Assembly: GCA_023701075.1 (NCBI GenBank)
Contig: JAMPXQ010000022.1
Span: 1 to 13,335, forward strand
DNA: 13,335 nucleotides
Reading direction: 5' to 3'
Source of the DNA: Candidatus Woesearchaeota archaeon
GTDB lineage: Archaea; Nanobdellota; Nanobdellia; Woesearchaeales; GW2011-AR15
Made by a program: the position numbers and the translations under genes. Position 1 is the first letter of the stretch, and each line of letters begins with the position of its first letter. Below are positions 7,062-13,288 of this stretch, in pieces. Under the pieces are notes generated by a model, which was given only the letters and a program-made list of their open reading frames with translations, searched no databases and was not told the origin of the DNA.

Positions 7062-8147
7062 ATGAGAATAGATATCATCGGTGCCGGCCCCAGCGGTTCA
7101 TATGCTGCTTACCTACTAGCTAAAAATGGGCATGATGTATCTGTGTTTGACAAAAAACAAGACATAGGAAAACCTGTGCAGTGCACAGGGATACTGAGCG
7201 AGCATTTCCTAAAGATAATGAAGCCAAGCAAAGAATTTGTGCTAAATGAAGTCACTACTGCCAGAATCTATGCACCTAATGGCAAATCAGTAAATGCCAG
7301 AATAAAGAAGAACTATGTTGTCTGCAGGAAAAAATTTGATTCTTATATAGCAAACCTGGCCAAATCAACCGGAGCTAAGTTCCATATGGAACATAGTTTC
7401 CATAGCCTTGCAAAAGGGAACAGGATAAGCACTATATTATATAATAAGGGAAAAAAAGTGAAATCAAGCTGCGATATATTAATCGGAGCTGATGGACCTC
7501 TAAGCCCTGTCTCAAAAGCTGCAGGAATATACAAAAATAGGAAATTTGTCATAGGGAGCCAAATTGAGGCTGTGAAGAAAAATGATAACTGTGTCGAATT
7601 CTACCCTTATATAGGGTGCTATGCATGGATTGTCCCTGTGAATGAAAAAGTCGTAAGAATCGGTGTCTCTGGATATAAGGATACTGTAAAGGAACTCAAA
7701 GAGATATGCAAGACTAAAAAAATCGGACTCACTCTTGAGAACCAGTCCGGGATCATACCTATATTTGACCCGAGCGTGAAAACACAAGAGAAGAACATAT
7801 TCATACTTGGAGATGCTGCAACCATGGTAAAAGCAACTACAGGAGGAGGGATAAACCAAGGGCTCATGGCTGCAAGGATACTATCTGAATGCATAAAAAA
7901 CAGAAAGAATTTTGACATTGCCTGGAGAAGCAAGATGCACCTAAACCTCTATTTCCACCTCATAGCACATAAGATAATGCAGAAGTTCTCAATAACTGAC
8001 TGGAATTTCCTAATAGAGGAATTCTCCAAGCCTGACCTTAGGAAGATACTCCATGATGAAAGCAGAGATGACATCATGAAAATGATGATGAAAATAGCGA
8101 TAAAGAGACCTAAACTCTTCATATTCGCCAAATACCTGGCAATATAA
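7062..8147 (+). CDS. Geranylgeranyl reductase-family FAD-dependent oxidoreductase (archaeal lipid saturation)
   Basis: 361 residues from the chosen start. An N-terminal Rossmann motif (IIGAGPSGSYAAYLLA, G7-G9-G12) is followed by the family hallmark KPVQCTG (C41 in context), the GADGPLSPVSKAAG second FAD motif (about 142-155), the YPYIGCYAWIVPV strand (about 181-193) and FILGDAATMVKATTGGGINQG (about 247-267) in overlapping motifs FILGDAA and TTGGGI. This is the signature of archaeal (di)geranylgeranylglycerophospholipid reductases, which saturate isoprenoid double bonds of membrane lipids at the membrane surface. The protein is somewhat shorter than typical family members (about 390-400) with a trimmed C-terminal helical part. 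An ATG at 7050 would add four residues; the TATA spacing favours 7062. Exact substrate (lipid, or another polyprenyl compound) is not settled by sequence alone. Confidence 0.85.
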   Translation: MRIDIIGAGPSGSYAAYLLAKNGHDVSVFDKKQDIGKPVQCTGILSEHFLKIMKPSKEFVLNEVTTARIYAPNGKSVNARIKKNYVVCRKKFDSYIANLAKSTGAKFHMEHSFHSLAKGNRISTILYNKGKKVKSSCDILIGADGPLSPVSKAAGIYKNRKFVIGSQIEAVKKNDNCVEFYPYIGCYAWIVPVNEKVVRIGVSGYKDTVKELKEICKTKKIGLTLENQSGIIPIFDPSVKTQEKNIFILGDAATMVKATTGGGINQGLMAARILSECIKNRKNFDIAWRSKMHLNLYFHLIAHKIMQKFSITDWNFLIEEFSKPDLRKILHDESRDDIMKMMMKIAIKRPKLFIFAKYLAI

Positions 8148-8174
8148 AGCATTGACAACTTCTCCCTAAACTCC

Positions 8175-8189
8175 CTTGGAATTTCCAAG
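8175..8189. promoter_or_regulatory. 15-bp perfect palindrome upstream of the NAC operon promoter
   Basis: CTTGGAATTTCCAAG has two 7-bp perfect arms around a single T. It is centred about 25 bp before the TATA box of the NAC operon, where an activator or repressor could bind. It could also be a remnant of a reductase terminator hairpin, but no T-run follows. Confidence 0.45.
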
Positions 8190-8202
8190 ACCAACAATAA
8201 TG

Positions 8203-8211
8203 TTTTTAAAT
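8203..8211 (+). promoter_or_regulatory. TATA box of the NAC operon (leaderless)
   Basis: TTTTTAAAT is centred 26 bp before the ATG at 8233, with pyrimidine-rich sequence and no Shine-Dalgarno between them. This places the start of transcription at the start codon and decides between the candidate ATGs. Confidence 0.65.
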
Positions 8212-8232
8212 TATCTTCCTTTCACTTTTCCC

Positions 8233-8562
8233 ATGATGCCAGGAATGAACCCAAAAGATATGCAAAAAGCCATGAAAAGGCTAGGTATACAGCAGGAAGA
8301 CTTAGACGCGATAGCTGTCATTATCAGGACTAAGAAAGAAGACATAATAATAAGAAACCCTTCTGTGCAGAGAGTGAATATGGCAGGACAGATCTCCTAC
8401 CAGATATCAGGAGAAGAAGAGAAGAGGACATTAGAACCTGAGATCAATGAAGACGATATAAAAACGGTGATGGAACAGGCCAATGTGAACAAGGAAAAGG
8501 CCTTGGCTGCACTCAAAGAGCATGATGGGGATTTGGCTGCTGCCATCTTATCCTTCAAATGA
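8233..8562 (+). CDS. nac: Archaeal nascent polypeptide-associated complex protein (NAC alpha homologue)
   Basis: 109 residues, usual for archaeal NAC. It opens with MMPGMNPKDMQKAMKRLGI, then the NAC beta-barrel core (about 27-62) with the conserved IIRNPSVQRVNMAGQISYQISG pattern (in parts IIRNPSVQRV and MAGQISYQISG), and ends with a UBA three-helix domain (about 70-109, EINEDDIKTVMEQANVNKEKALAAL). Archaeal NAC forms homodimers that bind ribosomes and shield emerging chains. In-frame ATGs upstream (8176, 8200) would add a peptide encoded across the palindrome and TATA box, so the ATG at 8233 is chosen; 8236 is a near alternative. Its TGA overlaps the ATG of the next gene (ATGA), making it the promoter-proximal gene of a five-gene operon. 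Confidence 0.93.
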   Translation: MMPGMNPKDMQKAMKRLGIQQEDLDAIAVIIRTKKEDIIIRNPSVQRVNMAGQISYQISGEEEKRTLEPEINEDDIKTVMEQANVNKEKALAALKEHDGDLAAAILSFK

Positions 8563-8978
8563 GCTTAAAAGAAGATGCAATCAACCATATGCAGACGGCT
8601 GAATATGTACTAGGCATGACTTATAACCTCAGCGATGACCCAAAGATCCTCAAGACTGTGCTTTTCAACATATACAAATCCCTGAAATGCACCATGGCAT
8701 ATGCCTGCGGCGAAGACAATGATTATGACAGGCTCATCAGAAAGACAAGGACTGTACTTCTCAAGAACAATCTCAGCCTGGATTATATGAAATACCTCAA
8801 GGAGATAGGTGAAGTGATGAAAAAACAGAAAGAATGCGAAGTGGAATTTTCAAGAAGAAATAAATATGTGTTTGCATCACTAGATTACAAATTGCATGAA
8901 CTCAAGAAGAAAGATGTAGAAGAATATTTATTAACGGGCAAACTTTTCATGAACCAAACACTGGATGTGATAAAATGA
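8559..8978 (+). CDS. Uncharacterised helical protein, first of two tandem paralogue-like genes
   Basis: 139 residues, no signal peptide and no TM segment, so cytoplasmic. It is mostly predicted alpha-helical (an N-terminal helical bundle to about residue 95), then a charged EFSRRNKYVFASLDYKLHEL stretch that may form a beta-hairpin, and a final helix. No known family was recognised. The last 39 residues after the EFSRR motif align without gaps to the last 39 residues after EFRR in the next gene, including D, K, E, K, M and the terminal IK, so the two are probably diverged tandem duplicates. It overlaps NAC by ATGA at its start and the next gene by ATGA at its end; without its own ribosome site, translation probably depends on re-initiation after NAC. 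A HEPN-like fold is conceivable, but no RX4-6H motif is seen. Confidence 0.85.
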   Translation: MSLKEDAINHMQTAEYVLGMTYNLSDDPKILKTVLFNIYKSLKCTMAYACGEDNDYDRLIRKTRTVLLKNNLSLDYMKYLKEIGEVMKKQKECEVEFSRRNKYVFASLDYKLHELKKKDVEEYLLTGKLFMNQTLDVIK

Positions 8979-9421
8979 TTGAGTCTTATGATGATGCTAA
9001 AGAAGAGCTTAAACGAATCGACCATCTGATATATGTAACACTCAAATATACAAGGACCGTAGATGTGCTTTTCAGCGTCGTCGAACGGATGGTAGGGTGC
9101 TATGAGCTCCTGGTGAGCGCACTTGCGAAAAAAGCAGTCATAGACAAGCTGATAGATGAAGAGCCGGACAACCCAATCACAAAGGCACATGAAGTATCCA
9201 GGATTTATGCCAACAAGATGATAAAACTGAATGTGGATAGATATCTCCTCTTCAGGAAGCTAAGAAGGCTGGAACATGACAAGCTGAACGAATTCAGAAG
9301 GCATGTCACTATGATTGTAGAGATAGATGGGAAGGAGATAAAGATAGACATAGACAATATCACCGAGAATTTCCATGACCTCAAGAAGATGATGGAATTT
9401 GTCGAGAAGACAATAAAATAA
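8975..9421 (+). CDS. Uncharacterised helical protein, second of two tandem paralogue-like genes
   Basis: 148 residues, cytoplasmic by composition. Helices cover about residues 5-105 (with HLIYVTLKYTRTVDVLFSVV near the start), followed by a clear strand-turn-strand VTMIVEIDGKEIKIDI and a final helix (HDLKKMMEFVEKTIK). The order helical bundle, hairpin, helix matches the preceding gene, and both carry a VLF motif in the second helix and an EF(S)RR motif before the hairpin. The start ATG overlaps the previous TGA and has a GGATGTGA sequence just before it. The gene is followed after 16 bp by the MinD-like ATPase, so it may act as that ATPase's partner or regulator. That role is inference from position only. 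Confidence 0.85.
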   Translation: MIESYDDAKEELKRIDHLIYVTLKYTRTVDVLFSVVERMVGCYELLVSALAKKAVIDKLIDEEPDNPITKAHEVSRIYANKMIKLNVDRYLLFRKLRRLEHDKLNEFRRHVTMIVEIDGKEIKIDIDNITENFHDLKKMMEFVEKTIK

Positions 9422-9437
9422 GAGGTGAACATCTTTC

Positions 9438-10214
9438 ATGACTAAGTTCATCGTTGTTGCTTCCAGCAAGGGCGGTGTAGGAAAGACAACTACGGCCATC
9501 AATCTAGGGACTGCCCTCACAATTTTCGGGAGGGACGTCATTGTCGTGGACTGCAATCTGAGCACACCTAATGTCTCACTCTACCTTGGAGCTGCTTCTG
9601 TCCCAATAACACTACATGATGTCTTAAACCGGGGGAAAAAAATAACTGATGCGCTCTATATGCATAGCCATGGCCTAAAGATAATCCCTGCAAGCACCAG
9701 CATGAAAGACAGAAGAGAGATAGACTATGAAAAACTCCAGAGAGTCATCAAGGAGCTTTCAGGCACCTGTGATTTTGTAATAATAGATAGCTCTGCCGGC
9801 CTGAATGATGAGGCCATAAATGCAATCAAGATGGGTGATGAGATACTTGTCGTATCAACACCTGAACTTCCTGCGATAAGCGACGCCCTAAGGACCATGA
9901 AACTGGCCAAGGACCATAACAAGAAAGTATCTGGTGTCATCCTCACAAGAGCCTATGATGATGAACTTGAACTGAGCAAGAAAGACGTCGAAGCAATCCT
10001 TGAGACAAAGGTCATAGGGATAATACCTGAAGATGAGACAATGAGGGAAGCAGTGAAGATGAAAAATCCTGTCACCCATACGCATCCAAATGCCCCTTCT
10101 TCTCTTGGATACAAGAAACTTGCTGCTGAACTCATAGGGGAGAAATATGTGGAATCAAAAGAGAAGGAAGAGAGCACTGCTGATTCCTTCCTAAAGAGGC
10201 TGGGATTAAAATGA
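9438..10214 (+). CDS. MinD/ParA-family deviant Walker A ATPase with C-terminal membrane-targeting-like tail
   Basis: 258 residues. The deviant Walker A SSKGGVGKTTT is at 9-19 (signature K11, P-loop K16), the switch I segment VVDCNLSTPN at 36-45 and the Walker B IIDSSAGL at 115-122. The length and the ending SFLKRLGLK resemble MinD, whose C-terminal amphipathic helix binds the membrane. The protein therefore most likely cycles between cytoplasm and membrane with ATP. At position 40, where E. coli MinD has the Asp important for hydrolysis, this protein has Asn. No MinC or MinE homologue is visible, so cell division-site selection should not be assumed; archaeal MinD-like ATPases position various complexes. 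The start follows a strong AGAGGTGA ribosome site, the clearest inside the operon, and the gene overlaps the next by ATGA. Confidence 0.9.
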   Translation: MTKFIVVASSKGGVGKTTTAINLGTALTIFGRDVIVVDCNLSTPNVSLYLGAASVPITLHDVLNRGKKITDALYMHSHGLKIIPASTSMKDRREIDYEKLQRVIKELSGTCDFVIIDSSAGLNDEAINAIKMGDEILVVSTPELPAISDALRTMKLAKDHNKKVSGVILTRAYDDELELSKKDVEAILETKVIGIIPEDETMREAVKMKNPVTHTHPNAPSSLGYKKLAAELIGEKYVESKEKEESTADSFLKRLGLK

Positions 10215-10609
10215 ACCTTTTTGAATGGACAACACATTATATCGATTACCTCAATTCATTCAAGAGAGACCTGCTGAGCAAAAAAGAGGCCGGAGACCAT
10301 ATTGAATGCGAATACAAAGCAAAAGGGAAACTTGACTATATCATATGCGAAAACCTTGATGAGAATATCATCCCAAAAGTGCAGGAAGGAAGCATCGCAC
10401 TTGTCACCCTGAACAGGAAGGACAATGCGAAATTCATGATTGCGAACTGGAATAAGTTCATCACAAACAAGAACCTGAAAATAATATTTGCAAATCCAAC
10501 AGTAAATGCGCAATGGACAATCATGCCTTACCTGCATAACAATTTCACTGACCCTGCAGCTCTCAAGACCGGCATCAAGACACTGTTTGAAAGCGTCGCT
10601 GAAGCATAA
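10211..10609 (+). CDS. Orphan 132-residue alpha/beta protein translationally coupled to the MinD-like ATPase
   Basis: 132 residues with no signal peptide or TM helix. An N-terminal helix rich in aromatic and basic residues (MNLFEWTTHYIDYLNSFKRD) is followed by alternating strands and helices: LDYIICENL, SIALVTLNRK, NLKIIFANPT and WTIMPYLHN, then a final helix. It looks like a small alpha/beta fold, but no nucleotide-binding loop or catalytic motif is visible. Its ATG overlaps the TGA of the ATPase, which usually means equal and coupled synthesis, so it is a good candidate partner or effector of that ATPase. No family was recognised. The operon seems to end here, with a hairpin-like inverted repeat about 25 bp later. 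Confidence 0.8.
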   Translation: MNLFEWTTHYIDYLNSFKRDLLSKKEAGDHIECEYKAKGKLDYIICENLDENIIPKVQEGSIALVTLNRKDNAKFMIANWNKFITNKNLKIIFANPTVNAQWTIMPYLHNNFTDPAALKTGIKTLFESVAEA

Positions 10610-10634
10610 ATTACAATCGGCAAATAGAATGCCC

Positions 10635-10656
10635 AATCGACCATAATGGTTCGATT
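10635..10656. repeat. Imperfect inverted repeat between the NAC operon and the oligoendopeptidase gene
   Basis: Left arm AATCGACCAT (10635-10644) and right arm ATGGTTCGATT (10646-10656) pair except for one extra base in the right arm, around a single A. It lies after the operon's last stop and just before the TATA box of the next gene. It could be a terminator hairpin for the operon or an operator for the peptidase promoter; no strong T-run follows. Confidence 0.45.
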
Positions 10657-10663
10657 ATAACAA

Positions 10664-10674
10664 ATAATTTAAAC
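10664..10674 (+). promoter_or_regulatory. TATA box of the M3 oligoendopeptidase gene
   Basis: AATAATTTAAAC, centred near 10670, predicts transcription from about 10696. The resulting 20-nt leader contains GAGG (10704-10707), 8 bp before the ATG at 10716. Unlike the NAC and reductase genes, this one has a Shine-Dalgarno leader. Confidence 0.5.
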
Positions 10675-10715
10675 AGGATGGGTTAATAATTCTTGATATT
10701 CATGAGGATTTTTAG

Positions 10716-12530
10716 ATGGAAAGAAAAGAACTGAAGACTACATCCACTGAGTGGAACCTAAAACCACTGTTTCGAAGCGATGATGACAAAACCATGGCTA
10801 CAGAGAGAGCCATCATAGAAAAAAAAAGCTACTCATTCATAGACAAATGGAAGGCAAAAGAAGACTATCTCAAAGACCCAAAGATCTTACGCCTGGCACT
10901 TGATGAATATGAAGAACTAGAAAGAAATCATCTTGGCGGATGCAAAGAAAGCTACTATTTCTCGCTTAGGAGCAGCCAGGAACAGGATAATCCTAAGATA
11001 AAAGCAAAGCTTGCAAAGATAATAGAATTCCACCAAAAAATCGAGAATGACATCCAGTTCTTTGAGATGAACATAGCCAAGATCCCAAAAGAGAACCAAG
11101 AAGCGTTCCTCAAATCCAAAGACCTTGAGAAATACAGGCATTACCTAGAGATGTCTTTTGCTAATGCGAAATACCTCCTTAGCGAACCTGAAGAGAAGAT
11201 ACTAAACCTCAAGAGCCAGACGTCATATTCCAACTGGGTGAGGATGACATCAGGATTCATCTCAAAAGAAGAGCGAAGAGTGCTGCTTGAAAACGGAAAG
11301 AAGAAAACTGCAAATTTCTCCCAGATAATGACACTTATGGACTCCAAGAAAAAAGATGTCAGGGATTTTGCTGCAGATGCATTCAACGACATCCTAAAAA
11401 AGCATGCTGACACTGCTGAAGCTGAACTCAATTCTATCCTTGAAGACAAGAAAGTGAATGATGAACTAAGAAAAGTAGAAAGGCCTGACAAAGCCAGACA
11501 TATCTCAGATGATATAGAGACAAGCGCAGTAGATTCCATGCTTGATGCCGTATCCAAAAGATATGATATAGCAAAGAGGTACTATAAATTGAAAGCAAAG
11601 CTCCTTCGAACAAGGAAACTGAAGTATCATGAGAGGAACCTGGAATATGGGAAGATAAACAAGAAATTTGGCTATACTGAATCTTTGAATCTTGTCCGTG
11701 AGACATTCAATAAACTAGACACTGAATTTGCGGGCATACTTGAATCATTCATAAAAAATGGGCAGCTTGATGCCTACCCAAAAAAAGGAAAAGCTCATGG
11801 AGCTTTCTGCGCCGGACCTGGAATAAACCTGCCGACTTATGTCCTACTAAACCATGATAATAAACTGAGCGATGTCCTCACAATCGCACATGAGATGGGA
11901 CATGCCATAAACAATGAGCTGATGAGAAAGAAGCTCAATGCACTGAACTATGATACACCGCTCTCAACTGCTGAAGTCGCAAGCACTTTCATGGAAGATT
12001 TTGTCCTAAATGAGATAGTTCATGATGCTGATGAAGGATTAAGATTATCAATACTCATGATGAAACTGAATTCCGACGTCTCATCAATATTCCGACAGGT
12101 CGCCTGCTACAGGTTTGAGCAGGAACTGCATTCTGAATTCCGAAAGGAAGGATACCTGCCTAAAGAGCACATTGGAAAGATTTTCCAAAAACATATGTCA
12201 TCTTACATGGGACCTTATGTAGAGATGTCGAAAGGCAGCGAGAACTGGTGGGTATACTGGGGGCATATTAGGCATTTCTTCTATGTATATTCATATGCAA
12301 GCGGACTCATCATATCAAAATCGCTCCAGAATTCTGTTAAAAAAGACAAGAGATTCATACTGAAAGTGAAAGAATTCCTAGGAACTGGAGAATCTGAGTC
12401 TCCAAGAGACATATTCCTAAAACTAGGCATCGACATCAATAACGAGACTTTCTGGAATCAGGGAATCAGAGAAGTTGAGGAACTGCTTGATGAGACTGAA
12501 AGGCTGGCAAAGAAACTTAGGAAGATATAA
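10716..12530 (+). CDS. pepF: M3-family oligoendopeptidase (PepF-like zinc metallopeptidase)
   Basis: 604 residues, normal for PepF-type enzymes. The N-terminal half is helical and begins with the typical STEWNLKPLF. The zinc motif is H392-E-M-G-H396, with the third ligand E420 in the conserved AEVASTFME context 28 residues after the first His. Near the C-terminus, WGHIRHFFYVYSYASG (about 515-530) carries the conserved His/Tyr residues that line the M3 active site. These cytoplasmic enzymes cut short peptides of about 7-17 residues inside a closed channel, as a late step of protein turnover. No signal peptide is present. All expected catalytic residues are seen, so it should be active. The gene stands alone with its own promoter and converges on the RNase P RNA. 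The exact peptide specificity cannot be read from sequence. Confidence 0.92.
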   Translation: MERKELKTTSTEWNLKPLFRSDDDKTMATERAIIEKKSYSFIDKWKAKEDYLKDPKILRLALDEYEELERNHLGGCKESYYFSLRSSQEQDNPKIKAKLAKIIEFHQKIENDIQFFEMNIAKIPKENQEAFLKSKDLEKYRHYLEMSFANAKYLLSEPEEKILNLKSQTSYSNWVRMTSGFISKEERRVLLENGKKKTANFSQIMTLMDSKKKDVRDFAADAFNDILKKHADTAEAELNSILEDKKVNDELRKVERPDKARHISDDIETSAVDSMLDAVSKRYDIAKRYYKLKAKLLRTRKLKYHERNLEYGKINKKFGYTESLNLVRETFNKLDTEFAGILESFIKNGQLDAYPKKGKAHGAFCAGPGINLPTYVLLNHDNKLSDVLTIAHEMGHAINNELMRKKLNALNYDTPLSTAEVASTFMEDFVLNEIVHDADEGLRLSILMMKLNSDVSSIFRQVACYRFEQELHSEFRKEGYLPKEHIGKIFQKHMSSYMGPYVEMSKGSENWWVYWGHIRHFFYVYSYASGLIISKSLQNSVKKDKRFILKVKEFLGTGESESPRDIFLKLGIDINNETFWNQGIREVEELLDETERLAKKLRKI

Positions 12531-12576
12531 TCCGACCTATTATACATATAAGAAACATAGAAGATATATAGCAAAT

Positions 12577-12582
12577 AAAAAA
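12577..12582 (-). terminator. T6 terminator after the RNase P RNA
   Basis: On the minus strand the closing P1 arm CTGCCCTAC is followed directly by TTTTTTATTTGC, a strong archaeal poly-U termination tract. Confidence 0.6.
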
Positions 12583-12908
12583 GTAGGGCAGGTGTAAGCC
12601 ACCTTCTGTCAGCCTTCCTAGTTTCCCAGGAGCAGGCTGCCTTGACATTCAACTAAGCCTCTCAAAGGAGTTGCACAAGCCGGGGCTCACCGTTTCATCC
12701 GTTCCTATCAAGACGTCTGCAGGTTATCTTCGCCTTGTCACCAAGACTTTCGCTAGCATCATTCCATAATCGATAGGTGGTCTCGTTTCTGAGTGGTTGC
12801 CTTCCGTTTTCCGAAACTCACTTCCATGAGCAGCCACATTAAGTGGGTGGACTTTCCTCACAGGCCTTTAAGTGAATAAAAGCCTGCGAAAGTCAAGCAC
12901 TGCCCTAC
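12583..12908 (-). ncRNA. rnpB: RNase P RNA (catalytic RNA for tRNA 5' maturation)
   Basis: About 326 nt on the minus strand. The ends pair perfectly to form P1: GTAGGGCAG at the 5' end and CTGCCCTAC at the 3' end. The universally conserved core is present: GAGGAAAGTCCACC (12846-12859, P4 5' side) and ACAGAAGGTGGCTTACA near the 3' end (about 12593-12609, P4 3' side). GCAGGC/GCCTGT forms a P3-like stem, and GATGAAACGGTGAGCCCCG fits the P15 region that contacts the tRNA CCA end. The RNA works with several proteins in archaea to remove tRNA 5' leaders. The full set of conserved elements argues for a functional gene. A poly-T tract ends it, and a TATA box lies about 26-28 bp before its 5' end. Confidence 0.95.
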
Positions 12909-12930
12909 TAAACAAGCGTGAAAATGAACC

Positions 12931-12941
12931 AATTAAAAAAA
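12931..12941 (-). promoter_or_regulatory. TATA box of the RNase P RNA gene
   Basis: The minus strand reads TTTTTTTAATT, centred about 26-28 bp before the predicted RNA 5' end near 12908-12910. It lies just after the stop of the upstream membrane-protein gene. Confidence 0.5.
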
Positions 12942-12967
12942 GTATTGATATATCAGATAAAGCTAGA

Positions 12968-13288
12968 TCATTTCTTTTTCCCTAATCTTCTCTCTATCCT
13001 ATCCAATCTTGCTATTATATCTTTAGTGTATGGGTTCCTCTCGCTTGTCTTCCTCTGCTCTGCCTCGAAGAAAAAAGTATATTCAAGGTATCCAAAGATC
13101 AGCATGCTGATAATGCCTAGCACAAAAAGCGGAATTATCCAGTCCTTTATCTCCAAATCTATCCCATATTTCTCAAGATCTGAAAGGAGGAGGAAAAGTA
13201 TCATTGCTGAATTTATCAGGCTGATATAGCTTGCTGTCCTTGCAAAATAGACTTTCAGGCTGATCAGGAAATCCCTTATCTTCTTCAT
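12968..13288 (-). CDS. Small uncharacterised membrane protein with two TM helices and a basic C-terminal helix
   Basis: 106 residues. After a short amphipathic N-terminus (MKKIRDFLISLKVYFA), two hydrophobic segments lie at about residues 20-36 and 50-68 (IIPLFVLGIISMLIFGYLEY). A charged cytoplasmic-type tail follows, ending DIIARLDRIERRLGKKK and likely forming a coiled-coil or amphipathic helix. No family was recognised. The start is supported by GGAGAGGAAG before the ATG and by the ATGA overlap with the preceding gene's stop, so the two are probably one operon and may form a complex. Its stop lies about 27 bp before the RNase P RNA promoter. Confidence 0.75.
   Translation of the reverse strand: MKKIRDFLISLKVYFARTASYISLINSAMILFLLLSDLEKYGIDLEIKDWIIPLFVLGIISMLIFGYLEYTFFFEAEQRKTSERNPYTKDIIARLDRIERRLGKKK

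Noticed and set aside
8176..8232. Longer NAC protein starting at 8176
   Set aside because: The extension would be encoded across the palindrome and TATA box and has no family similarity; the leaderless start at 8233 fits archaeal NAC.
8975..9421. HEPN nuclease assignment for the second helical protein
   Set aside because: A loose R-x6-H can be picked out of RKLRRLEH, but it is in a repetitive basic stretch and the neighbouring copy lacks it; not enough for the family.
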